Assembly: GCF_000282495.1 (NCBI RefSeq)
Contig: NZ_AKJE01000111.1
Coordinates: 90,631 to 154,630 of the forward strand
From: Pseudomonas sp. GM79
Lineage (GTDB): Bacteria; Pseudomonadota; Gammaproteobacteria; Pseudomonadales; Pseudomonadaceae
Length of the DNA stretch: 64,000 nucleotides
Reading direction: 5' to 3'
Each line of letters begins with the position of its first letter. Within the stretch, counting starts at the first letter, position 1. The notes under the pieces were generated by a model. The model made no database searches. It saw only the letters and a list, made by a program, of their open reading frames with translations, and was not told the DNA's origin. Of this stretch, positions 54,824 through 62,089 are shown piece after piece. The translations under genes and the position numbers were made by a program.

Positions 54824-55093
54824 ATGAACAGTATTGAGTTGCACGTCGAAGGCATGAGTTGCAGCAGCTGCGTCAAACACGTCAACGCGGCGCTGCAACC
54901 GCTGGCGGGAGTTGGCGAGGTGACGGTCGATCTGGCCCATGGCCGGGTCAAGGTGACGGGCGATATACAAAGCAACACCCTGATTTCTGCGCTGACGGAG
55001 GCTGGTTATCCGGCAAGCCTGTTGGCCGCAGACAGTCACGAGCAGGTCAGGAAAACGTCCGGGTGCGGTGGGGCCGGTTGTTGCTGTCGTTGA
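54824..55093 (+). CDS. copZ: Copper chaperone CopZ-like HMA protein with Cys tail
   Basis: 89 residues from ATG at 54824, preceded by AGAGG. An HMA fold with the metal site GMSCSSCVKHVNAAL, then VGEVTVDLAHGRVKVTGD and LTEAGYPASLL. The C-terminal SGCGGAGCCCR adds four cysteines and is unlike classic CopZ (about 66 residues). It would carry Cu(I) in the cytosol. Its expected partner, the ATPase just upstream, is destroyed. Confidence 0.88.
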   Translation: MNSIELHVEGMSCSSCVKHVNAALQPLAGVGEVTVDLAHGRVKVTGDIQSNTLISALTEAGYPASLLAADSHEQVRKTSGCGGAGCCCR

Positions 55094-55428
55094 GCCCGGG
55101 CTCGGTGGAAGTCGTGGCATCGTCATCCAGTGTGCTGACCGCTGCGACCTCTTTATTGTGATGGATGACTCAATAAGTGGATCGCGTCGATTTTGGGCGC
55201 TGCTTTTTCCTTCCGTTTTCGCTGACGGATATCCGGCAGATCAAATAGTGCATATAAACATAAACCTGATATTTCAATTTTTTCCAAGGGCGGCAAATTT
55301 CCTGAGGTGAGCGCTTTGTGCTCACCTATACTAAAAAGGTTAAATAGTGCTGGCGAGTGTGTTTGACAAGGCATTGAAATTTAAAGATGCAGGAACCCGT
55401 GATGGTTTGGTCATAACGAGGATTTAAT

Positions 55429-55887
55429 ATGAACGTCTTATTAAAAGAACTTCAGGCCTATCATCATGAAGTAGCTATGAAAATTACTCAGATCAAAGAG
55501 TTGCTGAGGAAAATGAGGCATGAATCCGATGGTGCTGATGACTGCAAGCTGTTGTTCAAGATGCTGGAAGCCTTGCATGGTGATGCAGAGCGACACCACC
55601 ATGAAAATGAAGAACTTATTCGGCTGGTCTTGTTAACAACTGAGGCACCGATCCACCAACGGGTCAAGGATATCGAGCGAGATCATCAGGCATTTGGGCG
55701 CATTGCCGGACAGCTGAAGATGTTGGAGAACACAACTCAGGAAACGAGAGTCATTGCTGACACTATCGATGATTTCATCAAAAAATATTACGATCATATG
55801 GACGCTGAGGAACATATTTTCTTTCCGGCGGCAGATAAGTGGCTGTCAGACAATCAGTGGCAGGAAATCAAGCGTCAATGGCATTAA
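55429..55887 (+). CDS. Hemerythrin-like HHE-domain protein
   Basis: 152 residues, four-helix hemerythrin fold. Candidate iron ligands: YHHEVAMKI, RHHHENEELI, RDHQAF and YYDHMDAEEHIFFPA. Such proteins bind di-iron and oxygen or NO, or act in metal/oxygen sensing. Codons here are AT-rich (TTA, AAA, GAT) compared with the cop genes, as is the 330-base gap upstream (55094-55428), in which no gene was seen. A TTGACA at about 55359 could be its -35. Confidence 0.87.
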   Translation: MNVLLKELQAYHHEVAMKITQIKELLRKMRHESDGADDCKLLFKMLEALHGDAERHHHENEELIRLVLLTTEAPIHQRVKDIERDHQAFGRIAGQLKMLENTTQETRVIADTIDDFIKKYYDHMDAEEHIFFPAADKWLSDNQWQEIKRQWH

Positions 55888-55893
55888 GAAGCA

Positions 55894-56139
55894 ATGAAAG
55901 TGGTGGACATCAAGTTAAAATTACTTAAATCAAACCCACCGCAGCTACCTATATCGGCAATTGGTCTGGTGGGTTCTGCTGGATGGACAAACCCGAGACT
56001 GGAGCCACGGGTTTATATTCAGTTCCCGCCTGACGGCATTCAAGACTTCGATTTTGTTGCTGATCCGCTGCCAGCAACTCGATTGAAGCGCATCTTAAGA
56101 GTTCGAAGTCCTTGGCTTGTGGATAAACAACTAATGTGA
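55894..56139 (+). CDS. Small uncharacterised protein following the hemerythrin
   Basis: 81 residues; begins MKVVDIKLKLLKSNPPQLPI and contains GWTNPRLEPRVYIQFPPDGI and QDFDFVAD. These blocks look like a small beta-rich family found in many bacteria, but I cannot name it. The last 20 residues are basic and may reflect a frame change. Starts 6 bases after the hemerythrin gene with AAGAAG before it, so the two are probably cotranslated. Confidence 0.65.
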   Translation: MKVVDIKLKLLKSNPPQLPISAIGLVGSAGWTNPRLEPRVYIQFPPDGIQDFDFVADPLPATRLKRILRVRSPWLVDKQLM

Positions 56140-56280
56140 AGGGATACGTGTCGGGCCTTGCCTGACACGTATCATGTGCTGGAGTGAATGGGGTACTGGG
56201 ACAGTGGATGACAGTCAAGAAGCGCTTTCACTACACTGACTCCCGCTTGAACCCCACTCAATCACAAAAGCCCGATAACA

Positions 56281-57072
56281 ATGAAAACCATAAAAAGCAC
56301 AATGATGCTCTGTGGCCTGCTCGCGCTAGCCAGCGGCGTTCAGGCAGAGCAAACCCCTTCCCATCTCGACACCGTCCTGCAACAAGGCCAACTTCGCGTT
56401 TGTACGACGGGCGACTACAAACCCTATACCTTCAAAGGTGAAGACGGCGAATACTCGGGGATCGACATCGCCATGGCCCGCTCATTGGCCGACAGCCTGG
56501 GCGTGAAGGTTGAGTGGGTCCAGACCACCTGGAAAACCCTGATGCCCGACATGCTCGCGGGCAAATGCGACATCGGCGTCGGCGGCATCTCCGTCACCCT
56601 GGAACGCCAGAAAAAAGCCTTCTTCAGCACCACGCTGGATGTCGACGGCAAAATCCCACTGGTGCGCTGCGAAAACCAGGCGCAATACCAGACCATCGAA
56701 CAAATCAACCAACCTTCCGTTCGCCTGGTCGAACCAGCCGGCGGCACCAACGAAGCCTTCGTTCACGCCTTCCTGCCCAAAGCGCAATTGAAACTTCACG
56801 ACAACGTGACCATCTTCCAGGAGCTGCTGGACAAGAAGGCTGACGTGATGATTACCGACGCCTCGGAAGCGCTCTACCAGCAGAAACTTAAACCGGGCCT
56901 TTGCGCGGTCAACCCGACGCAATTTATGCAGTATGGGGAGAAGGCTTATCTGTTGCCGCGCGATGACATTAGCTGGAAGTTGTATGTCGATCAGTGGCTG
57001 CATTTGGCCAAGGTGACGGGTAATTACCAGAAAATTCTGGGTCAGTGGATAGCGGTGCCAGAGGGTAAATAG
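56281..57072 (+). CDS. pheC: Periplasmic cyclohexadienyl dehydratase-like (PheC) solute-binding-fold protein
   Basis: 263 residues. Signal peptide (LCGLLALASGVQA), then a type 3 solute-binding fold: LRVCTTGDYKPYTFKGEDGE, GIDIAMARSLADSLGVKV, GGISVTLERQKKAFFS, EPAGGTNEAFVHAFLP and GEKAYLLPRDD. The blocks match Pseudomonas PheC, which converts prephenate or arogenate to phenylpyruvate or phenylalanine in the periplasm. An ABC amino-acid binding protein is the alternative, but no transporter genes adjoin and the GGTNE motif favours PheC. Confidence 0.78.
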   Translation: MKTIKSTMMLCGLLALASGVQAEQTPSHLDTVLQQGQLRVCTTGDYKPYTFKGEDGEYSGIDIAMARSLADSLGVKVEWVQTTWKTLMPDMLAGKCDIGVGGISVTLERQKKAFFSTTLDVDGKIPLVRCENQAQYQTIEQINQPSVRLVEPAGGTNEAFVHAFLPKAQLKLHDNVTIFQELLDKKADVMITDASEALYQQKLKPGLCAVNPTQFMQYGEKAYLLPRDDISWKLYVDQWLHLAKVTGNYQKILGQWIAVPEGK

Positions 57073-57091
57073 CCCGCTGCTATCCATTCCA

Positions 57092-57160
57092 TGTAGCAGC
57101 TGGCGAAGCCTGCGTCCGGCTGCGCAGCAGTCGCAAAAACAGAACTTGCGATGCATCAGG
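57092..57160. repeat. Diverged single copy of the GTAGCAGCTG repeat family
   Basis: TGTAGCAGCTGGCGAAGCCT followed by GCGTCCGGCTGCGCAGCAGTCG and GGCAGAC, matching the left arm of the 46.09 kb element with several changes. Confidence 0.65.
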
Positions 57161-57165
57161 CAGAC

Positions 57166-57193
57166 GCAACGGCGGAAGTATTTCAGCCGTTGC
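57166..57193. terminator. Convergent hairpin between pheC and a small lipoprotein gene
   Basis: GCAACGGC and GCCGTTGC form an 8-bp stem with a 12-base loop; T-runs are weak, so activity as a terminator is uncertain. Confidence 0.4.
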
Positions 57194-57201
57194 ATCATTC
57201 C

Positions 57202-57399
57202 TTAGTCGTGCAGTAAGCCCGAGCTGTACTCATTAAAGCTGTTGCCGATCGCGCTCCCACCAAAGTTCACCTTGTTGGCGCTATGGCCATCAAACTGTTG
57301 GCAAGCTTCTGAGAAACACGTGCTGGTGCTCACACCCGAACAGGCGCTCAAGAGCAAAGCACCGGCTATCAGCATGACTTTGAAGAGGTTCAGGATCAT
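57202..57399 (-). CDS. Small lipoprotein of unknown function
   Basis: 65 residues. Signal and lipobox MLIAGALLLSAC, then three more cysteines-rich positions in STSTCFSEACQQFDGHSANK. AAGGGAAC precedes the start. The mature part is only about 45 residues and is not recognised. Confidence 0.75.
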   Translation of the reverse strand: MILNLFKVMLIAGALLLSACSGVSTSTCFSEACQQFDGHSANKVNFGGSAIGNSFNEYSSGLLHD

Positions 57400-57554
57400 T
57401 GTTCAGTTCCCTTTGGCTAGAAGCGTGGCAACACGACCTTAGTTCATCATCCTATGCCGCAAGCCCGTCAAACTTGATGAAACATTGCTGAGTGACAGCG
57501 TTGGTTCAGCTGCCATCATCGTTACGGCTGCTCATCGTCAATCGCAGTTCAGGG

Positions 57555-58025
57555 TCACTCCTTTTGGGGGCGCGGCGGATTGTCCTGACGATAGGTATGC
57601 AGGGGATTGATGACCAATTGTTTTACCTGGCTGTCCAAATCTTTGCTGTGATACAGGTCCAGGCATTTGAGCAGTTCAAAGCGAACGCCTTGGCGCTCTG
57701 ATTCGACCAGTGGATTGTGATAATCACGAGCCAGAAACTGGTCAACCAGAGGTCTACCGGCTTGAGGTGCTTGCTCCAGATCGAAATAGGTCCAGTCCAT
57801 AAGCGCACTGGCACTGCTTCCGGCGTCCTGGGCGGCTTTAGGTTCGCTCTTGTAGGCGGTAGCGATGCAGTCTGCCAGCACCATATCCTTGTAATTTTGC
57901 GCGTAGGTGCGCCCGCCCGCCTGTGGGGAGTTGGTCGGATCATCCCTGGACCAACTGTTGGAAGGCGCGGCGGCCCAAGCCAGCACCAAGACCGCAGTCA
58001 AATACTTCATCAAGACAAACTTCAT
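57555..58025 (-). CDS. Tai4-family type VI secretion immunity protein (orphan)
   Basis: 156 residues. Signal peptide (LTAVLVLAWAAAPSNSWS), then a small helical domain with YAQNYKDMVLADCIATAYKS, LMDWTYFDLEQAP, FLARDYHNPLVES and LLKCLDLYHSKDL, the pattern of Tai4 proteins, which protect the periplasm from the Tae4 cell-wall amidase of the type VI system. The two cysteines fit a disulfide. No Tae4 amidase gene is visible on either side, so it may guard against neighbours' effectors. A start 15 bases downstream (MKYLTAVL) is equally possible. Confidence 0.82.
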   Translation of the reverse strand: MKFVLMKYLTAVLVLAWAAAPSNSWSRDDPTNSPQAGGRTYAQNYKDMVLADCIATAYKSEPKAAQDAGSSASALMDWTYFDLEQAPQAGRPLVDQFLARDYHNPLVESERQGVRFELLKCLDLYHSKDLDSQVKQLVINPLHTYRQDNPPRPQKE

Positions 58026-58389
58026 CCCTGAGTTTAGGAAGCAGAAAATCTGCAGCAGTTTAATCCTTCATGCTTGAGGTGACATAGACGTGAATGACGG
58101 AGTCATGAAGGTGTGTTGCGCGGAAGGGTGTCTAGCAGCTCCGTCACGGAGTTGATGCGATAACGTCCTGCAGCTTATTCGGTACATGAACGCCACATTC
58201 ACGACGACTAACCATAAAAAAGACGTCAGATATTTCCTTGTTTTCTTCGAAGAAACTCGCTCGTTTAAATGGGATGTTTAAAGACACTCGCGGTTACTTC
58301 ACAAAGGCTACAACGGCTTGCGTCGTTACCTACGACTACGCCAGAATCCACCGGCTTGTGCGCTTAAGGTCCGGGCTTTATCGTTTCCC
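58026..58389. other. Gap of about 360 bases with no gene seen
   Basis: Between the Tai4 gene and the structured DUF6124 leader. Open frames here (for example from 58238) lack a ribosome-binding site and read through the leader hairpins. Promoters for both divergent neighbours must lie here, but none is convincing. Confidence 0.5.
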
Positions 58390-58615
58390 CGTCGCTGAAA
58401 AACAGCGATCGGGTTTGGTAGCCCGTACATGAGATTTGCACAGCATCACCATTCGCGGCGTTTTTCGTCTCGGCTTTATGGTGGTCATGCACAGGGCACC
58501 TTCGGGCGCGCCGGCTTCCTCATGTCCCGGTCTACCAACCTGCGCATGGCCGCCACCCATCGTTTGGTAGCGAGGTTGGATGGCTCCTTTATTTACGGCA
58601 TGAGGAGTTTTATCT
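58390..58615 (+). other. Structured leader upstream of the DUF6124 gene
   Basis: Two compact hairpins open it: TCGCTG-AAAAA-CAGCGA (58392-58408) and CGGG-TTTGGTAG-CCCG (58410-58425). Further on, CTACCAA (58532) can pair with TTGGTAG (58564), while the overlapping CCAACCT (58535) can pair with AGGTTGG (58572), so the two 7-bp helices exclude each other. The TTGGTAG at 58415 is a third possible partner. Finally CTCCT (58584-58588) can pair with the Shine-Dalgarno AGGAG (58603-58607). Pairing was done by eye. Confidence 0.5.
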
Positions 58616-58978
58616 ATGTTCAAACCAACACCCAATCCGCCGATCACAGATCCGGCATCCCCCTACGAATCGCTTGACTCCAAAAAACTCAACGAAGCCG
58701 CCGAACGCGCCCTCGACTATCATCTCAAACCGGCCGCTCAAATCATGGCCACGACCAACGAACCCGAGCGCATGTTCCTAGCCAACCCGGCATACAACAC
58801 CGAATCCTTGCTGGCCAACGCCTGCGAGTCACTGGGATCGGCCACGGTTATGCTCAGTGATTTTGCAGCGCTGCTGGAGGGGACACACCGCAAAACCCTG
58901 CTGGGCATTGCGCAAGTGGTCATGCTGGGTGAGCTGGCGGTGAACCAGGCGCTGGATAACGTCGAGCCATCCAAGTAA
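58616..58978 (+). CDS. DUF6124/DUF3077-type small Pseudomonas protein
   Basis: 120 residues starting MFKPTPNPPITDPASPYESLDSKKLNEAAERALD, given by its opening only: MFKPTPNPPITDP. AGGAG lies 8 bases before ATG. The rest is helical with ESLLANACESLGSATVMLSD and a C-terminal VVMLGELAVNQALD. This looks like the DUF6124 (formerly DUF3077) family, often present in several copies in pseudomonads; function unknown. It has a long structured leader. Confidence 0.8.
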   Translation: MFKPTPNPPITDPASPYESLDSKKLNEAAERALDYHLKPAAQIMATTNEPERMFLANPAYNTESLLANACESLGSATVMLSDFAALLEGTHRKTLLGIAQVVMLGELAVNQALDNVEPSK

Positions 58979-59181
58979 TCAATGCTGCACATCGGCGTGG
59001 GGACGAGCGAGCCCCCGCGCCCCACAGAACTGTCAGATTTATTGTGTGCTGGCCTAACCGACCCGCACACAAAATTCCTGACAGCCCCCACTCAACTACC
59101 GCAGCAAGACTCACCTGAGCCCCGCAAGCCCAATCCTGATAAACTCCACACCTCCCAGCCTCACCCATTCCAGAAACGCCA

Positions 59182-60177
59182 ATGCCCCCAATCACCGCCA
59201 CACCCGCTCCGCTCTCCCGCCGCTTCTCCGTCGCCCCCATGATGGACTGGACCGACCGCCACTGCCGTTTCTTCCTACGCCTACTCTCCAAGCACGCCCT
59301 CCTCTACACCGAAATGGTCACCACCGGCGCCCTCCTCAACGGCGACCACGACCGCTTCCTGCGTCACAACGAAGCCGAACACCCGCTCGCGCTCCAACTC
59401 GGCGGCAGTGTCCCGCTGGATCTGGCCGCCTGCGCACGCATGGCCCAGGACCACGGCTACGACGAGGTAAACCTGAACGTCGGCTGCCCGAGTGATCGGG
59501 TGCAGAACAATATGATCGGCGCGTGCCTGATGGGGCATCCGCAGTTGGTGGCCGATTGTGTGAAGGCGATGCGTGATGCGGTGTCGATTCCGGTGACGGT
59601 GAAGCATCGGATCGGGATTAATGGGCGGGACAGTTACGAGGAATTGTGTGATTTCGTCGGCACGGTTCGGGATGCCGGGTGCACGAGTTTTACGGTGCAT
59701 GCGCGGATTGCGATTCTGGAGGGGTTGTCGCCGAAGGAGAACCGTGACATTCCGCCTCTGCGCTACGACGTGGCGGCGCGGTTGAAGACGGATTTTCCGG
59801 AGCTGGAGATTATTCTCAACGGCGGGATCAAGACGCTGGAGGCCTGTCACGAGCATTTGCAGACATTCGACGGCGTGATGCTGGGTCGTGAGGCGTATCA
59901 CAATCCTTATGTGATGGCTGAGGTGGATCAGCAGCTGTTCGGCAGCAAGGCACCAGTGATCAGCCGGGCCGAGGCGCTGGCGCAGTTGCGGCCTTATATT
60001 GCCGAGCATCTGCTGGCGGGTGGATCGATGCACCACATCACCCGGCACGTGCTGGGGCTGGGCACCGGGTTTCCGGGGGCGCGGAAATTTCGGCAGCTGT
60101 TGTCGGTGGATATTCATAAGGCCAAAGAGCCTTTGGCGTTGCTGGATCAGGCGGCGGAGTTGTTGGAGGGGCGTTAA
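59182..60177 (+). CDS. dusA: tRNA-dihydrouridine(20/20a) synthase
   Basis: 331 residues. It reduces U20 and U20a of tRNAs using FMN. Signature start RRFSVAPMMDWTDRHCRFFLR; catalytic cysteine in VNLNVGCPSDRVQNNMIGA; TVKHRIGINGRDSYEEL; phosphate loop in MLGREAYHNPYVMAEVD; and the DusA C-terminal HHITRHVLGLGTGFPGARKF. A GC-rich stretch of 203 bases before it shows no gene. Confidence 0.95.
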   Translation: MPPITATPAPLSRRFSVAPMMDWTDRHCRFFLRLLSKHALLYTEMVTTGALLNGDHDRFLRHNEAEHPLALQLGGSVPLDLAACARMAQDHGYDEVNLNVGCPSDRVQNNMIGACLMGHPQLVADCVKAMRDAVSIPVTVKHRIGINGRDSYEELCDFVGTVRDAGCTSFTVHARIAILEGLSPKENRDIPPLRYDVAARLKTDFPELEIILNGGIKTLEACHEHLQTFDGVMLGREAYHNPYVMAEVDQQLFGSKAPVISRAEALAQLRPYIAEHLLAGGSMHHITRHVLGLGTGFPGARKFRQLLSVDIHKAKEPLALLDQAAELLEGR

Positions 60178-60355
60178 CCGTCAGCTGCGTTGAACCCGCG
60201 CCCCATTTCAGCATCGTATCTACCGATATCACGCCCCGCCTTTCAAACATCCGTTTTCAGGTTGTTGCCGCTGGGGCTATCGATACACGTACGCGCCCTT
60301 GAGTGGCTGCAAGCGCTCGGGTAATGTCATTAGACCCATAGGACAGAGCACGCTC

Positions 60356-61282
60356 ATGACTTCCAAGCTGGAACAACTCAAACAAATGACCACCGTGGTT
60401 GCCGACACCGGCGACTTCGAAGCAATCGCTCGCGTTAAACCGGTGGACGCTACCACCAACCCTTCCCTGCTGCTCAAAGCGGCGGCCATTCCCGCTTATG
60501 CCGAGTTGCTGAACGCTTGCGTTCATGACTGCAAGGGCGATGTGGGCCTGGCCAGCGACCGTTTTGGCGTTGCGGTAGGGCAAGAGATTCTGAAGGTTGT
60601 ACCGGGCCGTATTTCCACTGAAGTGGATGCGCGCCTGTCGTTCGACACTGACGCCGTATTGAAGCGTGCGCACCGTCTGATCGACCTGTACGACAAGGCC
60701 GGCGTTGGCCGTGACCGTGTGCTGATCAAGATCGCTTCGACCTGGGAAGGCATTCGCGCTGCCGAGAAGCTGGAAAAGGAAGGCATTCAGACCAACCTGA
60801 CCTTGCTGTTCTCTTTCGCTCAGGCTGCGGCTTGTGCTGACGCTGGGGTTTTCCTGATTTCGCCGTTCGTTGGCCGTATCTACGACTGGTACAAGAAAGC
60901 CACTGGCAACGACTACACCGGCGCGGATGATCCGGGCGTGCAGTCGGTGACGCGTATCTACAACTACTACAAGGCCAATGACTACAAGACTGTGGTCATG
61001 GGTGCGAGCTTCCGTAATCTGAATCAGATCGAGCAGCTGGCGGGGTGTGATCGGTTGACCATCAGCCCGGATCTGCTGGAGAAGCTGGCGGCGGATACTG
61101 GCAAGCTGGAGCGCAAATTGGCGCCGGGGCATGCTGGCGAGGCGCGTCTGAGCCTGAATGAAGCGCAGTTCCGTTGGTTGTCCAATGAGGATGCGATGGC
61201 GACCGAGAAGCTGGCTGAGGGGATTCGTCAGTTTGCTCGGGATCAGGAGAAGCTTGAGGCGTTGTTGCAGGCCAAGCTGTGA
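60356..61282 (+). CDS. tal: Transaldolase
   Basis: 308 residues from ATG at 60356 (MTSKLEQLKQMTTVVADTGD); the longer frame from 60299 has no support. It moves dihydroxyacetone units in the non-oxidative pentose phosphate pathway. The Schiff-base lysine is in RVLIKIASTWEGIRAAE; TTNPSLLLKA and SPFVGRIYDWYKKATG complete the family pattern. Closed by a strong terminator. Confidence 0.96.
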   Translation: MTSKLEQLKQMTTVVADTGDFEAIARVKPVDATTNPSLLLKAAAIPAYAELLNACVHDCKGDVGLASDRFGVAVGQEILKVVPGRISTEVDARLSFDTDAVLKRAHRLIDLYDKAGVGRDRVLIKIASTWEGIRAAEKLEKEGIQTNLTLLFSFAQAAACADAGVFLISPFVGRIYDWYKKATGNDYTGADDPGVQSVTRIYNYYKANDYKTVVMGASFRNLNQIEQLAGCDRLTISPDLLEKLAADTGKLERKLAPGHAGEARLSLNEAQFRWLSNEDAMATEKLAEGIRQFARDQEKLEALLQAKL

Positions 61283-61301
61283 TTTGAGTTAGCTTTGAAG
61301 C

Positions 61302-61339
61302 AAAAAAGGGCGAACCTTGATGGGTTCGCCCTTTTTTTT
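61302..61339 (+). terminator. Intrinsic terminator after tal
   Basis: AAGGGCGAACC-TTGAT-GGGTTCGCCCTT stem followed by eight T; A-run on the other side makes it usable both ways. Confidence 0.92.
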
Positions 61340-61395
61340 GTGTTGAATTTGGGTAGTGGGCTTCGCGTTGAAAGATGCAGTGATCGTTATGACGT

Positions 61396-61556
61396 CTTCG
61401 CGGGCAAGCCCGCTCCCACAAAGGGATTTGTGGTGGGTTCGGGATGGTGTGTTCCACGCGGGGCTAATGTGGGAGCGGGCTTGCTCGCGAAAGGGCCTGT
61501 ACATTCAACATCGTAGTGACTGGACTGACGCTTTCGCGAGCAAGCCCGCTCCCACA
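61396..61556. repeat. Cluster of three REP elements
   Basis: Units at 61396-61420, 61467-61492 and 61531-61556 alternate in orientation. The first is the CGCGGGCAAG variant, as near 5.35 kb; the other two are the common CGCGAGCAAG form. The only triple in the window. Confidence 0.9.
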
Positions 61557-61606
61557 GGGGATTTGTAGTGGTCGCGGTAGTGTGTTTGCGCGGCGGCTTT
61601 AGGGGA

Positions 61607-62089
61607 TCAATGCCGCTCCAGCGCATTCACCAGGTCATGGAACGCCTCACGGTTGGAGTCGTTCAGGCCCATGAGGATTTTATGCGCCTCGAGGACTTTG
61701 ACCCGCACGACTTCTTCGGACTGATCCTGGTCTGGCAGGTCGGTCAGGCATTCAGGGCATGGGATCGGGCGGTCAACGATGTTGAACACTTGCTCGAAGC
61801 CCATGGACTGCAGCAGACGGGTGATGTCTTCGTGGGTGGTGACGACGGTCGGCAGCAGGCCGACCTTTTGCCGCGACAGGATCGACAGTTTGGCCAGCAG
61901 GCCCAGGGTGGTGCTGTCGATGCTGCGGGTTTCGGTCAGATCGATCACGATGGCGTTGAAGTTCAACGCGGTGAAGATCCGCTCAATAGTCGCATCCAAC
62001 GCCGAACACAGGGTCAGGCGAACTTCACCGACGAACTTCAGGACGAAGGTGCCGTCCTGCTCGGCGAACTGGATTCTACCGGTACTCAT
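61607..62089 (-). CDS. hsbA: Anti-anti-sigma factor HsbA (STAS domain)
   Basis: 160 residues. A STAS domain (LKFVGEVRLTLCSALD; AIVIDLTETRSIDSTTLGLL) with the phosphorylatable serine in RSIDSTTLG, followed by a C-terminal extension of about 60 residues. In P. aeruginosa HsbA, when unphosphorylated or phosphorylated, switches between the anti-sigma factor FlgM and a diguanylate cyclase, linking swimming and biofilm. Its ATG overlaps the hsbR stop by one base (TAATG). Confidence 0.92.
   Translation of the reverse strand: MSTGRIQFAEQDGTFVLKFVGEVRLTLCSALDATIERIFTALNFNAIVIDLTETRSIDSTTLGLLAKLSILSRQKVGLLPTVVTTHEDITRLLQSMGFEQVFNIVDRPIPCPECLTDLPDQDQSEEVVRVKVLEAHKILMGLNDSNREAFHDLVNALERH

Noticed and set aside
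49385..55100. Copper island as a transposon
   Set aside because: No transposase, integrase, terminal inverted repeat or flanking direct repeat seen; composition of copABCD is like the chromosome.
55094..55428. Small gene in the AT-rich gap before the hemerythrin
   Set aside because: The open frame from 55068 begins inside copZ in another frame and has no initiation signal.
58238..58677. Two short plus-strand frames before the DUF6124 gene
   Set aside because: They run through the leader hairpins, have no ribosome-binding site, and look like the spurious hypotheticals often called from this repeated element.
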